Below, piece by piece: positions 9,897 through 18,778 of a stretch of 64,000 nucleotides of DNA (positions within the stretch are counted from its first letter, which is position 1; every line of letters begins with the position of its first letter). A program made the position numbers and the translations under genes. Under the pieces are notes generated by a model. It did no database searches. It saw only the letters and a program-made list of their open reading frames with translations, and was not told the DNA's origin. Source of the DNA: Koleobacter methoxysyntrophicus (GTDB lineage Bacteria > Bacillota > Thermosediminibacteria > Koleobacterales > Koleobacteraceae); contig NZ_CP059066.1 in NCBI RefSeq assembly GCF_017301615.1, positions 2,492,888 through 2,556,887 of the forward strand. Direction: 5' to 3'.

Positions 9897-9925
9897 CACA
9901 CTAAGGCCATTAGTGTGATTTTTTT
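9897..9925 (+). terminator. Intrinsic terminator after the sigma-54 activator gene
   Basis: A 7-bp stem CACACTA / TAGTGTG with a 7-nt loop is followed by ATTTTTTT. It separates the activator from the catabolic operon. Confidence 0.75.
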
Positions 9926-9935
9926 ATGTTTTTTT

Positions 9936-9953
9936 TGGGCATATTTTTTGCAT
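9936..9953 (+). promoter_or_regulatory. Sigma-54 (-24/-12) promoter of the branched-chain catabolic operon
   Basis: GG at 9938-9939 and GC at 9950-9951 are exactly 10 bp apart, inside GGGCATATTTTTTGCAT. This fits the TGGCAC-N5-TTGCA consensus except for the first T and the C after GGCA. It lies 136 bp before ptb and just downstream of the sigma-54 activator gene, matching the SigL-controlled bkd operon of Bacillus. Confidence 0.72.
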
Positions 9954-10088
9954 TTATACTAATTTGAAAATTAAGAATAAGATTAATGGAATTCACTATA
10001 TTTAATTTGTTGGTAAGTCTCATAGTAGATTTTCTATCAATTTTTTTAAAAAATTTTTTTTAAAAAAAAGGGGGGGGGTATAGATTAT

Positions 10089-11030
10089 ATGAATGTTAGC
10101 AGTTTCAAAGATATTCTTAGATATGTTCAACAGAATAAACCTAAAAAGATTGCTATTGCTGCAGCTCAAGATACTGATGTATTAGAGGCTGTAATTAAAG
10201 CTAAAAACTTAGGCATTGCGGAAGCGATCCTTGTGGGCGATTGGAAGAAGATAAAGGAGATACTGCACTTATTGGAAATTAAAAAAGATATTTTTCAAGT
10301 TATCGATATAAAGGGTACGAAAGAAGCTGCCCAAAAAGCTGTATCCCTTGTCAGAAATATGGAAGCGGATATATTAATGAAAGGTTTGATACCAACATCG
10401 GAACTTCTAAAAGCTGTTTTGGACAAAGAAAACGGATTAAGGGGGAATAATTTATTAAGTCATGTTGCCGTCTTTGAGTTTGAGCAATATAATAGACTTT
10501 TCATTTTATCCGATGCAGCCATGAATATTGCACCTAATTTAGAGGAAAAAAGACAGATTATTGAAAATGCTGTTTTTGTTGCCAGAGCTATCGGTATAGA
10601 GCTGCCAAAAGTTGCAGTTTTATCTGCTGTCGAATTAGTTAATCCTGCTATAAATTCCACCTTAGATGCTGCTAATTTGTCGAAGATGGCAGAAAGGGGA
10701 CAGATTAAAAATGCAATTATCGATGGTCCTCTAGCCTTGGATAATGCGGTTTCAGAAAAGGCTGCCGCTCACAAAGGTATACACAGCCCTGTTGCCGGAA
10801 AAGCAGATGTACTGATAGTACCTAATATCGAAGCGGGAAATGTACTCTATAAATCCTTTGTATATTTTGCTCATGCTAAGAGTGCAGGTATTCTTGCAGG
10901 GGCAAAGGCTCCTGTTGTCCTTACATCAAGGTCAGATTCAGCTGAAACTAAAATCAATTCTATATCATTGAGTATCTTAATGTCAAACTTAAATGGTAGT
11001 GTCAAACAAATAATGAAAAATGATAATTAA
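10089..11030 (+). CDS. ptb: Phosphate butyryltransferase / branched acyltransferase
   Basis: This encodes 313 residues of the phosphate acetyl/butyryltransferase family, which exchanges CoA for phosphate on butyryl-CoA or branched acyl-CoA. Family segments include 'LMKGLIPTSELLKAVLD', 'ILSDAAMNIAPNLEEK', and a C-terminal 'GKADVLIVPNIEAGN' block. The ribosome binding site is a run of nine G after eight A. With bcd, buk and vor, it most likely acts on isobutyryl-, isovaleryl- and 2-methylbutyryl-CoA from branched-chain amino acids. The bcd gene follows after 44 bp. Confidence 0.93.
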   Translation: MNVSSFKDILRYVQQNKPKKIAIAAAQDTDVLEAVIKAKNLGIAEAILVGDWKKIKEILHLLEIKKDIFQVIDIKGTKEAAQKAVSLVRNMEADILMKGLIPTSELLKAVLDKENGLRGNNLLSHVAVFEFEQYNRLFILSDAAMNIAPNLEEKRQIIENAVFVARAIGIELPKVAVLSAVELVNPAINSTLDAANLSKMAERGQIKNAIIDGPLALDNAVSEKAAAHKGIHSPVAGKADVLIVPNIEAGNVLYKSFVYFAHAKSAGILAGAKAPVVLTSRSDSAETKINSISLSILMSNLNGSVKQIMKNDN

Positions 11031-11074
11031 AGGTTATAGGCAAAAAAAGAGTATAGAATTAGGAGGGGTAAAAA

Positions 11075-12139
11075 ATGGAAATATTTAAGTATATGGAGGA
11101 TTATGATTATGAACAGTTGGTTTTTTGTCATGACTCCGTATCAGGTCTAAAGGCTATAATAGCCATTCATGATACCACCTTAGGACCGGCCCTAGGGGGT
11201 ACAAGGATGTGGACATATAGTACAGAAGATGAAGCAATAATTGATGCATTGAGATTAGCAAGGGGAATGACATATAAAAATGCTGCAATGGGGTTGAACC
11301 TCGGAGGAGGAAAAACCGTAATAATAGGAAATCCTAAAAAGGATAAAAGTGAGGAACTATTTAGAGCCTTTGGCCGGTATGTCCAAAGCCTTGGAGGAAG
11401 GTATATTACGGCCGAAGATGTAGGAATAACTGTTGACGATATGGAAATTGTTAAGCAGGAAACCGATTATGTTGTTGGCCTCAGAGGAAAAAGCGGAGAC
11501 CCATCTCCCGTAACTGCATATGGTGTATATCATGGAATGAAGGCCTGTGCTAGGGAAGTCTACGGAAATGAGTCACTAAAGGGGAAGGTCATAGCAGTTC
11601 AAGGGTTAGGGCATGTGGGGTCTGCCCTTTGTAAATTCCTGTATGATGAGGGTGCTAGGCTAATTGTAACGGATATTTTTGAAGAAAATGTCAAAAATGT
11701 GGTGAAGGAATTTGCAGCTGAATATGTTGAACCTGATAAAATATATGAAATAAAATGTAATATTTTTTCTCCGTGTGCCCTTGGTGCTGTTATAAACGAT
11801 ATTACGATACCAAAGCTCAAGTGTGATATAATAGCTGGCTCTGCCAACAACCAATTAAAAGAACCCAAACACGGTGATATTTTAATGCAAAAGGGTATTT
11901 TATATGCACCCGATTATGTAATTAATGGCGGTGGCGTCATTAATGTAGCCGAAGAGCTTACCGGATGTTATGAAAGGGAACGAGCACTTGCCAAAGTTTC
12001 TAAAATATATGATAAGATATTAAAAGTAATCGAAATATCAAAGAAGGAAAACATACCAACATATATTGCTGCTGATAGAATGGCCGAAGAACGAATTGAA
12101 AAGATGGGAAAAATTAGAAGTAATTATATAAGGAAATAA
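11075..12139 (+). CDS. bcd: Branched-chain amino acid (Leu/Val/Phe family) dehydrogenase
   Basis: This encodes 354 residues. The N-terminal catalytic domain has the glycine-rich '[12 protein letters not shown]' with its catalytic lysine. The C-terminal Rossmann domain has [20 protein letters not shown] for NAD. The length matches leucine dehydrogenase (about 360). The enzyme oxidatively deaminates Leu, Ile or Val to 2-keto acids, the substrates of the ferredoxin oxidoreductase encoded downstream. The ATG is preceded by TAGGAGGGG. It lies between ptb and buk as in the Bacillus bkd operon. Confidence 0.94.
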   Translation: MEIFKYMEDYDYEQLVFCHDSVSGLKAIIAIHDTTLGPALGGTRMWTYSTEDEAIIDALRLARGMTYKNAAMGLNLGGGKTVIIGNPKKDKSEELFRAFGRYVQSLGGRYITAEDVGITVDDMEIVKQETDYVVGLRGKSGDPSPVTAYGVYHGMKACAREVYGNESLKGKVIAVQGLGHVGSALCKFLYDEGARLIVTDIFEENVKNVVKEFAAEYVEPDKIYEIKCNIFSPCALGAVINDITIPKLKCDIIAGSANNQLKEPKHGDILMQKGILYAPDYVINGGGVINVAEELTGCYERERALAKVSKIYDKILKVIEISKKENIPTYIAADRMAEERIEKMGKIRSNYIRK

Positions 12140-12234
12140 GTGTTTTAATTAATATTTTTTATATCTTACTATGGAGTTGTCTTAGTTTAAATACTGCTTT
12201 TTTCCTATTTTTTTCTTTAAAGGGGTTGATTTAG

Positions 12235-13311
12235 ATGCCCAAAACAATTCGTATATTAGCTATAAATCCAGGTTCAACTTCAACAAAAATTGCTTTGTTT
12301 CATAATGAAAAAGAAATCTTTCAAGAGACAATCCGCCACAGCCCTGCGGAACTAAAACCATACCCTAAAATAATCGACCAGTATATTTTCAGGAAAGAAA
12401 CAATTCTAAAAATATTGGATAAGAAGGAAATAAATGTAAGGAAATTAAATGCAGTTGTTGGAAGAGGCGGGTTGCTAAAACCTATATCTGGAGGAACCTA
12501 TATTGTAAATGAAAAGATGGTAAATGACCTAAAACAGGGGTTATATGGAGAACATGCATCCAATCTCGGAGGCCTTTTAGCATTTGAAATATCCAGAAAT
12601 TTAGATATTCCTGCCTTTATTGTAGATCCAGTAGTTGTAGATGAAATGGAGCCTATAGCGAAGATTTCGGGCACCCCGGAAATTGAAAGAAAAAGCATCT
12701 TCCATGCATTAAATCAAAAAGCCATGGCTAGAAGAGCCGCCGGTGATTTAGGCAAGAAATATGAGGAGATAAATGTGGTAGTAGTCCATCTAGGTGGTGG
12801 TATCTCAGTAGGTGCCCATAAAAAAGGGAAAGTTATTGATGTAAATAATGCATTAGATGGTGATGGGCCATTTTCTCCAGAAAGATCAGGGGGGCTGCCT
12901 TTTGGAGCTCTAATGAAAATGTGTTATAATGGGAAGTACTCCTATGATGAGCTTAGGAGGAAATTAATAGGAAGAGGTGGCTTAGTAGCATATTTAGGAA
13001 CGAATGATGGCAGGGAAGTAAAAAAACGCATAGATGCAGGGGATGAGCAGGCTGAACTGATCTACAAGGCTATGGCATACCAGGTCGGGAAAGAAATCGG
13101 TAGCCAGTGTGCAGTATTAAAAGGTGATATTGATGCTATAGTTTTAACAGGAGGCCTCGCCTATGATAATATGTTCATTGATTGGATTAAAGAGATGGTG
13201 AGTTTTATGGCCCCTGTAATGGTTTATCCTGGTGAAGATGAGTTACTAGCCCTGGCTCACGGTGCTTTAAGGGTTATCATAGGCGGAGAAAAAGCGAAAA
13301 CCTATGAATAA
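12235..13311 (+). CDS. buk: Butyrate kinase / branched-chain fatty acid kinase
   Basis: This encodes 358 residues of the acetate/butyrate kinase (ASKHA) fold. The phosphate-1 motif is '[17 protein letters not shown]', followed by '[13 protein letters not shown]' and adenosine motif '[10 protein letters not shown]'. It converts the acyl-phosphate made by Ptb to the free acid with ATP formation. The start is ATG 12235, after AAAGGGG. The 95-bp gap before it is AT-rich and shows no clear element. Confidence 0.94.
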   Translation: MPKTIRILAINPGSTSTKIALFHNEKEIFQETIRHSPAELKPYPKIIDQYIFRKETILKILDKKEINVRKLNAVVGRGGLLKPISGGTYIVNEKMVNDLKQGLYGEHASNLGGLLAFEISRNLDIPAFIVDPVVVDEMEPIAKISGTPEIERKSIFHALNQKAMARRAAGDLGKKYEEINVVVVHLGGGISVGAHKKGKVIDVNNALDGDGPFSPERSGGLPFGALMKMCYNGKYSYDELRRKLIGRGGLVAYLGTNDGREVKKRIDAGDEQAELIYKAMAYQVGKEIGSQCAVLKGDIDAIVLTGGLAYDNMFIDWIKEMVSFMAPVMVYPGEDELLALAHGALRVIIGGEKAKTYE

Positions 13312-13332
13312 AGAGGAAAGGGTTGAATTACA

Positions 13333-14007
13333 GTGTTTTCCACTAAAGATAAAATTATTTTCTGCGGCAATTTTGGCAGTGGAAAAACTGAAATTTCTAT
13401 CAATTATGTGCTGGAATTGGCTAAAAGGGGAGTTAAAGCAGCTCTAGTTGACCTGGATATTGTAAACCCTTTTTTTCGTTCAAGAGACGAAAAGTGCCTT
13501 CTTGAATCAAAAGGAGTCACCGTTATTTCTTCCAGTATTTTATCAAAAGGAGCTGACCTGCCTGCTCTATCACCTCATATATTAGGGCTCATCCAGGAAA
13601 AGAATTGTAAGGTAGTCTTCGATTTAGGCGGAGATGATATAGGCTCAAAGATTTTAGGCCGTTTTAAAAATGATTTAGAAGAGAACTATGAACTATTTTT
13701 TGTGATAAATGTATTTAGACCTTTTACCAATAACAAGGAAGGGATAATTCAATCCTTGTATAGCATCGAAAAGGCCTCAGGATTAAAGATCACAGGGTTA
13801 GTGAACAATTCAAATTTAGGAACAGAAAGTGACATAGGTCACCTAATTAAAGGTAAGGAATTGCTTAATCAAATAAAAGAAGAGCTAAATATAGAGATTA
13901 AGTTTCACTGTTTGAAAGAGGACCTGTTAGATTTAGTAAAAGGATATGATATTAAGGAACCTATTTTCCCTTTAAAACGCTATATGGTTCCTATATGGGA
14001 AAAATAA
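13333..14007 (+). CDS. P-loop ATPase of unknown role in the branched-chain operon
   Basis: This encodes 224 residues. A Walker A motif (FCGNFGSGKTEIS, about residues 9-21) and the 'ALVDLDIVNPFFRS' segment resemble MinD/CobQ-type deviant P-loop ATPases. The deviant second lysine is absent. No Fe-S cysteine motif or membrane helix is seen. It lies between buk (22 bp) and vorD (20 bp), so it is cotranscribed with a multi-subunit Fe-S/TPP enzyme. A role in assembling or regulating that complex is a guess. The start GTG at 13333 has a purine-rich AAAGGG upstream. Confidence 0.7.
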   Translation: MFSTKDKIIFCGNFGSGKTEISINYVLELAKRGVKAALVDLDIVNPFFRSRDEKCLLESKGVTVISSSILSKGADLPALSPHILGLIQEKNCKVVFDLGGDDIGSKILGRFKNDLEENYELFFVINVFRPFTNNKEGIIQSLYSIEKASGLKITGLVNNSNLGTESDIGHLIKGKELLNQIKEELNIEIKFHCLKEDLLDLVKGYDIKEPIFPLKRYMVPIWEK

Positions 14008-14027
14008 CGGAGATAGGAGGGAGACAT

Positions 14028-14234
14028 TTGGAAAAGGTAGTTTTTGATGTAGAAAGGTGTAAGGGTTGTGAGTTATGTACCAGGGTTTGTCCTGTAAATA
14101 TTGTAATAATGGATAAATCTAGAATAAACTCCCAGGGATTTCATCCAGCTGCAGTTGTTGACGAGGAGAAATGTATATCCTGCGGCAATTGTGCACGGAC
14201 ATGCCCTGACATAGTAATTTCTGTATATAAATAA
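14028..14234 (+). CDS. vorD: 2-oxoacid:ferredoxin oxidoreductase, delta (ferredoxin-like) subunit
   Basis: This encodes 68 residues with two 4Fe-4S motifs: CKGCELCTRVCPVN and CISCGNCARTCPD. Each is CX2CX2CX3CP. It carries electrons from the TPP subunit to ferredoxin. I chose TTG 14028 because TAGGAGGG precedes it; a longer in-frame start at 13995 overlaps the upstream gene and adds residues unlike the family. It is the first of four contiguous subunit genes. Confidence 0.92.
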   Translation: MEKVVFDVERCKGCELCTRVCPVNIVIMDKSRINSQGFHPAAVVDEEKCISCGNCARTCPDIVISVYK

Positions 14235-14253
14235 TCAAAAAGGAGGGGTTTCT

Positions 14254-15312
14254 GTGGAAAAGGTTTTAATGAAGGGCAATGAAGCTATAGGCGAAGCAGC
14301 TATAAGGGCTGGTTGCAAATGCTTTTTTGGGTATCCCATAACCCCCCAGAGCGAGTTACCGGCTTATTTAGCCAAGAAATTACCTAAAATAGAGGGCGGG
14401 GTATTTCTTCAGGCTGAGAGTGAGGTTGCGGCAATCAATATGGTTTATGGGGCTGCAGGAGCGGGAGCCAGAGTTATGACTTCTTCCTCAAGCCCGGGTA
14501 TTAGCCTAAAACAGGAAGGAATTTCATATATTGCAGGTGCCGAACTTCCTTGTGTGATTATAAATATTGTAAGGGGAGGACCAGGATTAGGAGATATACA
14601 GCCTGCCCAATCGGATTACTTTCAGGCTACAAAAGGCGGAGGTCATGGAGATTATAAATTAATCGTTTTAGCGCCTTCTTCCATCCAGGAAATTGCTGAT
14701 CTGGTTATGGATGCCTTTGATTTAGCCGATAGATATAGAAATCCCGTTATGGTTATGGGTGATGGGGCCCTAGGCCAAATGATGGAACCGGTTGCATTTA
14801 AGGAACCTTCTGCTGTCGAGTTACCTCCAAAGGACTGGGCTACTACGGGTATGAAGGGGAGAAAACCTAATTTAATAAATTCCCTATATTTAGATCCGGA
14901 AAAATTAGAAAAACATAATCTGAAACTTCAGGCAAAATATAAAGAAATCCAGGAAAAGGAAGTTCGATATGAAACCAAATATTGTGAAGATGCGGAGCTG
15001 GTTATTGTTGCTTACGGAACAACGGCACGGATTGCGGAAACTGCTATTAGGCAGGGGAGGGCTGAAGGAATAAAGGTTGGCCTTATAAGACCGATTACAT
15101 TATGGCCTTTCCCTACTAAACCTTTCGAAGAGGTAATCAATTCGGTAAAGCAATTTCTAACTATAGAAATGAATCTAGGACAAATGCTTGAGGATGTTAA
15201 ATTAGCTGTAAATGGAAGAAAACCTGTGCACTTTTACGGGCGGACGGGTGGAATGGTGCCAACACCAAGTGAAATATTGACACAAATCAAGAAACTGGCA
15301 GGGGGTGAATAA
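14254..15312 (+). CDS. vorA: 2-oxoacid:ferredoxin oxidoreductase, alpha subunit
   Basis: This encodes 352 residues. The N-terminus 'LMKGNEAIGEAAIRAGCKCF' and 'GYPITPQSELPAYLA' are the family's pyrimidine/substrate-binding signature. A C-terminal transketolase-C-like domain follows ('VIVAYGTTARIAETAI'). The start is GTG 14254, after AGGAGGGG. The next gene begins 3 bp after its stop. The linkage to bcd-ptb-buk favours 2-ketoisovalerate and related branched substrates over 2-oxoglutarate, but sequence alone cannot separate Vor from Kor. Confidence 0.9.
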   Translation: MEKVLMKGNEAIGEAAIRAGCKCFFGYPITPQSELPAYLAKKLPKIEGGVFLQAESEVAAINMVYGAAGAGARVMTSSSSPGISLKQEGISYIAGAELPCVIINIVRGGPGLGDIQPAQSDYFQATKGGGHGDYKLIVLAPSSIQEIADLVMDAFDLADRYRNPVMVMGDGALGQMMEPVAFKEPSAVELPPKDWATTGMKGRKPNLINSLYLDPEKLEKHNLKLQAKYKEIQEKEVRYETKYCEDAELVIVAYGTTARIAETAIRQGRAEGIKVGLIRPITLWPFPTKPFEEVINSVKQFLTIEMNLGQMLEDVKLAVNGRKPVHFYGRTGGMVPTPSEILTQIKKLAGGE

Positions 15313-15315
15313 ACA

Positions 15316-16071
15316 ATGGAAAATAGAAAGGTAATTTTCGAAAGACCCCGCTCAATGACAGAAGCAAGGACCCATTATTGCCCCGGATGTACCCATGGAA
15401 TCATCCACAGGTTGATAGCAGAAACAATCGATGAATTGGATATACAAGACAAGGTTATCGGAATTGCACCTGTAGGTTGTTCAGTGCTGGCGTACAATTA
15501 TTTCAATTTTGATATGCAACAAGCTGCCCACGGGAGAGCTCCGGCCGTTGCCACGGGAATAAAACGTGTTCTTCCCGATAATATCGTGTTTTCGTATCAG
15601 GGAGACGGAGACCTTGCTTCAATAGGTACAGCTGAGATCGTCCATGCAGCAGCCAGGGGTGAAAATATTACCGTAATTTTCATTAATAATGCAATTTACG
15701 GTATGACAGGAGGACAAATGGCCCCAACATCTTTAGTTGGCCAAAAGACTCAAACATCCCCTTATGGTAGAGATGCAAAGCTTGCCGGTTATCCTATTAA
15801 GATGTGTGAAATGTTATCAGCCCTTAATGGGCCTGCCTATTTGGCTCGGGTATCTGTTCACGATGTCAAGAATATCAACAAAGCGAAAAGGGCGATTAAA
15901 ACGGCTTTTGAAACCCAAATGAAGAATAAAGGTTTTTCGCTGGTTGAAGTGCTATCTTCATGTCCTACAAACTGGGGAATGCACCCAATAGAAGCCCTAA
16001 AGTGGTTGGAAGAAAACATGATCCCTTATTATCCTTTAGGTGAATACAAGACCCTAGAGGAGGTGAAGTAA
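15316..16071 (+). CDS. vorB: 2-oxoacid:ferredoxin oxidoreductase, beta (TPP-binding) subunit
   Basis: This encodes 251 residues. The thiamin diphosphate motif starts at [17 protein letters not shown] and ends in '[13 protein letters not shown]'. The conserved N-terminal '[14 protein letters not shown]' supplies cysteines for a 4Fe-4S cluster. The enzyme decarboxylates 2-keto acids to acyl-CoA and reduces ferredoxin. The gene abuts vorC directly (TAA then ATG). Confidence 0.92.
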   Translation: MENRKVIFERPRSMTEARTHYCPGCTHGIIHRLIAETIDELDIQDKVIGIAPVGCSVLAYNYFNFDMQQAAHGRAPAVATGIKRVLPDNIVFSYQGDGDLASIGTAEIVHAAARGENITVIFINNAIYGMTGGQMAPTSLVGQKTQTSPYGRDAKLAGYPIKMCEMLSALNGPAYLARVSVHDVKNINKAKRAIKTAFETQMKNKGFSLVEVLSSCPTNWGMHPIEALKWLEENMIPYYPLGEYKTLEEVK

Positions 16072-16608
16072 ATGCACTTTGAGATAATTATGGCAGGGTT
16101 CGGAGGCCAAGGGATAATGTTAATGGGGCAGCTGTTAGCATATGCGGGAATGTTGGAAGGGAAGGAAGTATCGTGGCTGCCATCATATGGCCCTGAGATG
16201 AGAGGCGGAACGGCTAACTGTACCGTTATAGTCTCAACAGATAAGGTTGGTTCTCCCATCGTATCTAAGCCAAATGTAATAATTGTAATGAATAGACCAT
16301 CTCTAGATAAATTTGAACCTGTAGTTCGGGAAAACGGTTTACTAATATATAATTCTTCCCTTATAGACAGGAGACCTAAAAGAAATGACCTTCAGTTAAT
16401 AGCTGTACCGGCTAATGAAATAGCCAATGAACTGGGAAATAGCAAAATTGCTAATATGGTTGCTCTTGGAGCATTTATTGGAAAAACCAAAGCTGTTAAC
16501 ATTGAATCTGTTATAGAATCCCTTAAAAAGGTGTTATCACCGGAAAAGAGTGATTTAATTGCTTTAAATAAACAAGCCCTTGAAAAAGGCAAAACTTTAG
16601 TTGAGTAA
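16072..16608 (+). CDS. vorC: 2-oxoacid:ferredoxin oxidoreductase, gamma subunit
   Basis: This encodes 178 residues. The signature 'MAGFGGQGIMLMGQLLAYA' followed by 'WLPSYGPEMRGGTANC' is diagnostic for the gamma domain of pyruvate/2-oxoacid ferredoxin oxidoreductases, which helps bind CoA. It is the last gene of the operon and is followed by a strong terminator. Confidence 0.92.
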   Translation: MHFEIIMAGFGGQGIMLMGQLLAYAGMLEGKEVSWLPSYGPEMRGGTANCTVIVSTDKVGSPIVSKPNVIIVMNRPSLDKFEPVVRENGLLIYNSSLIDRRPKRNDLQLIAVPANEIANELGNSKIANMVALGAFIGKTKAVNIESVIESLKKVLSPEKSDLIALNKQALEKGKTLVE

Positions 16609-16610
16609 AA

Positions 16611-16645
16611 AGGACTGCGGGCGGTGTTCCGCAGTCTTTTTTTAA
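16611..16645 (+). terminator. Intrinsic terminator of the ptb-bcd-buk-vor operon
   Basis: The stem AGGACTGCGG / CCGCAGTCTT encloses a short GC-containing loop and is followed by TTTTT. It marks the end of a roughly 6.7-kb unit that begins at the sigma-54 promoter. Confidence 0.85.
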
Positions 16646-16749
16646 ATTTATAATAAAGCTCAATAATAAATTAAAATGCGGATATCATAATAAATGTTTA
16701 ATAAAAAATTATCGAACCGAAATCAGCTGAAGAAGGGGATTTGATAAAA

Positions 16750-17835
16750 ATGATAGATATAAAAAAAGGAACAGTTATCGAGATTAAAGAGATCCGGGAT
16801 GGTGTAGAGGAAATTCTGGTTGATATTGATGGTATCAAAGAGAAAGCTATAAATTATATAAACCTTACCGGAAGGATTAAAAAAGGGGATATCGTTTACT
16901 TGAACACAACGGCAGGAAATTTGAAGTTAGGCACAGGAGGATATCATTTTGTAATGATAAACTGCAATAAAAATTCTATAACTTCGGATAAAGAAGGCCA
17001 CATCATGAAAATGAGGTATACCCCTTTTCAAATAAAGTGCTTCTGTGTTGAGGAACAACAAAGCCCATACCATAATATGTTCTTAAATGATTTAGATCTT
17101 GATGGTTTGCCTGTAATTATATGTGAACTGCATAGCATGGTACCATGTGCTGCTGCTTCCGTTAAAATAAATACAGGCAATAACGTAAAAATTGCTTATA
17201 TAATGACTGATGGAGGTTGTTTACCCATTAGCTTCAGCAAGTTAGTAGATTGTCTGAAAAAAAGTAATTTAATAGATTATACAATAACTATCGGTCATGC
17301 ATTTGGAGGAGATTATGAAGCTGTAAATATATACACCGGCCTAATAGCGGCAAAATATGTAATAGAAAGCGATATTGTAATAACTGCTATGGGGCCGGGA
17401 ATAGTAGGGACAGGCACAAAATATGGTTTTACAGGAATAGAACAGGGAGAAATAATAAATGCTGTAGGAATTCTTAAAGGTATACCCATCGCTATTCCGA
17501 GAATTAGCTTTTCCGATAAAAGGGATAGACATATAGGGGTTAGTCATCATACATTAACTATTTTAAAGAAAATAGCCCTGTTACCTGCCATAGTACCTTT
17601 ACACAGATACTCTTCCGAAAAACTCGATTTGATTTTGAGTCAATTTAGAAAAGAGGAGATTTTAAACAAACATAGAATTAGAATTAAAGATGGCTGGCCG
17701 GGGGTAACATATGTCAAGAATATTGATTTTTTGCAAGTCACTACTATGGGCCGAAGTATAAACGATGATCCTGAATTTTTTTTAACAAGTAGTGCTGCAG
17801 GTATTGTCGCATCGGAATTTTTAAAAAGCAAGTAA
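16750..17835 (+). CDS. DUF3866 family protein
   Basis: This encodes about 361 residues with no membrane helix. An N-terminal beta-rich part (1-80) precedes a glycine-rich alpha/beta region ('GHAFGGDYEAVNIYTGL', 'AMGPGIVGTGTKYGFTGIE', 'RISFSDKRDRHIGVSHHT'). I recognise the family (DUF3866, found in Clostridia and Actinobacteria) but know no function. I chose ATG 16750 since AGAAGGGGA precedes it; a TTG at 16741 lies too close. It sits just before the nudF-spoIIM region, with a small minus-strand gene in the gap. Confidence 0.7.
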   Translation: MIDIKKGTVIEIKEIRDGVEEILVDIDGIKEKAINYINLTGRIKKGDIVYLNTTAGNLKLGTGGYHFVMINCNKNSITSDKEGHIMKMRYTPFQIKCFCVEEQQSPYHNMFLNDLDLDGLPVIICELHSMVPCAAASVKINTGNNVKIAYIMTDGGCLPISFSKLVDCLKKSNLIDYTITIGHAFGGDYEAVNIYTGLIAAKYVIESDIVITAMGPGIVGTGTKYGFTGIEQGEIINAVGILKGIPIAIPRISFSDKRDRHIGVSHHTLTILKKIALLPAIVPLHRYSSEKLDLILSQFRKEEILNKHRIRIKDGWPGVTYVKNIDFLQVTTMGRSINDDPEFFLTSSAAGIVASEFLKSK

Positions 17836-17844
17836 TTTCTTGAT

Positions 17845-17982
17845 TTACTTTTCCCTACAAAAATATAAATCGATAAATTCTTTAATGGTTTCACATTCTT
17901 CTTTTTTTAGTTTAAGATATTTTAAGATTTCTTTGGGTTTACCAATTAAGAAAAGCTTATTTTTACAAACTATTTGGTACAT
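17845..17982 (-). CDS. mciZ: MciZ-like small protein (candidate FtsZ inhibitor), 45 aa
   Basis: The minus strand has an ATG at 17982, with GAGGTGA 6 bp upstream, and a 45-residue frame ending in TAA at 17845. The peptide 'KLFLIGKPKEILKYLKL' then 'ECETIKEFIDLYF' aligns well with B. subtilis MciZ as I recall it (VVLVGKAWEIRAKLKEYG ... YVKDWIS). MciZ is a sporulation peptide that caps FtsZ filaments. In B. subtilis mciZ is next to nudF, and nudF is the next gene here. Both similarity and synteny support the call. An overlapping 94-residue plus-strand frame here looks spurious. Confidence 0.66.
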   Translation of the reverse strand: MYQIVCKNKLFLIGKPKEILKYLKLKKEECETIKEFIDLYFCREK

Positions 17983-18223
17983 AATATTTCACCTCGTCTT
18001 GTTTTATAGTTCCCTAAATTTTTCTAAAGAAGCTTCCCGGGAGCTGAAATCAGAACATCTAATACTGAAGCGAAATAAAAACGGTATCAAGTATTTTCAA
18101 CAATACTACTTTATTTTATTCTAATAAAGCAAAAAAGATGTATGATTAAAGTAAAAAAAGTTTTCACAAAACAGAACTAATAATTAAATTCAGTTCTTAC
18201 TGATATAAGGAGGAATTTTTAAA

Positions 18224-18772
18224 ATGGAATTAGAAGAAAAGACCCTAATGGCAAAACAGATATTTAAAGGAAAAATTATTAATGTTAGAGTTGATGATGT
18301 TATTCTTCCGGACGGAAGAACTGCAACAAGGGAAATAGTGGAACATTCGGGAGCAGTTGCTATTATTCCTTTGACTTATGAAAATAATATTATATTTGTT
18401 CAACAATACCGGAAACCGGTTGAAGAAGAGATTTTGGAAATTCCTGCAGGTAAACTGGAAGAAGGTGAAAATCCATTTAAGTGTGCCGAAAGGGAATTAA
18501 AAGAAGAAACAGGATATGTAGCAGATAATATAAACTATATAACAAAATTCTATAGCAGTCCGGGGTTTTCTAATGAAGTCATTCATTTATTTTTAGCAAG
18601 AGATATCAGAGAGGTAGAAGTTGGAGGCACCCCTGAACCCGACGAATTTTTGCGAATAAAAAAAGTACATATAAAAGATGCCTTTGAAATGGTTTTAGCA
18701 GGAGAAATAAAAGATGGGAAAACCATTATCGGAGTGCTAATAGCTGAAGCATTACTTAACAAAAAGGATTGA
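18224..18772 (+). CDS. nudF: ADP-ribose pyrophosphatase (Nudix)
   Basis: This encodes 182 residues. The Nudix box is complete: GKLEEGENPFKCAERELKEE then TGYV. The preceding 'QQYRKPVEEEILEIPAGKLE' and following 'YSSPGFSNEVIHLFLA' mark the ADP-ribose pyrophosphatase subgroup, which hydrolyses ADP-ribose to AMP and ribose 5-phosphate. The ATG follows AAGGAGGAA. The stop lies 6 bp before the next gene. Confidence 0.92.
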   Translation: MELEEKTLMAKQIFKGKIINVRVDDVILPDGRTATREIVEHSGAVAIIPLTYENNIIFVQQYRKPVEEEILEIPAGKLEEGENPFKCAERELKEETGYVADNINYITKFYSSPGFSNEVIHLFLARDIREVEVGGTPEPDEFLRIKKVHIKDAFEMVLAGEIKDGKTIIGVLIAEALLNKKD

Positions 18773-18778
18773 GATACA

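Noticed and set aside
10021-10080. Poly-T/poly-A/poly-G tract as a repeat or assembly fault
   Set aside because: It is a simple AT-rich leader ending in a G-rich ribosome binding site. G-rich sites recur across this window and the downstream frame is intact.
17840-18124. 94-residue plus-strand frame
   Set aside because: It lacks a ribosome binding site, has low-complexity hydrophobic composition and overlaps the better supported 45-residue minus-strand mciZ-like gene.
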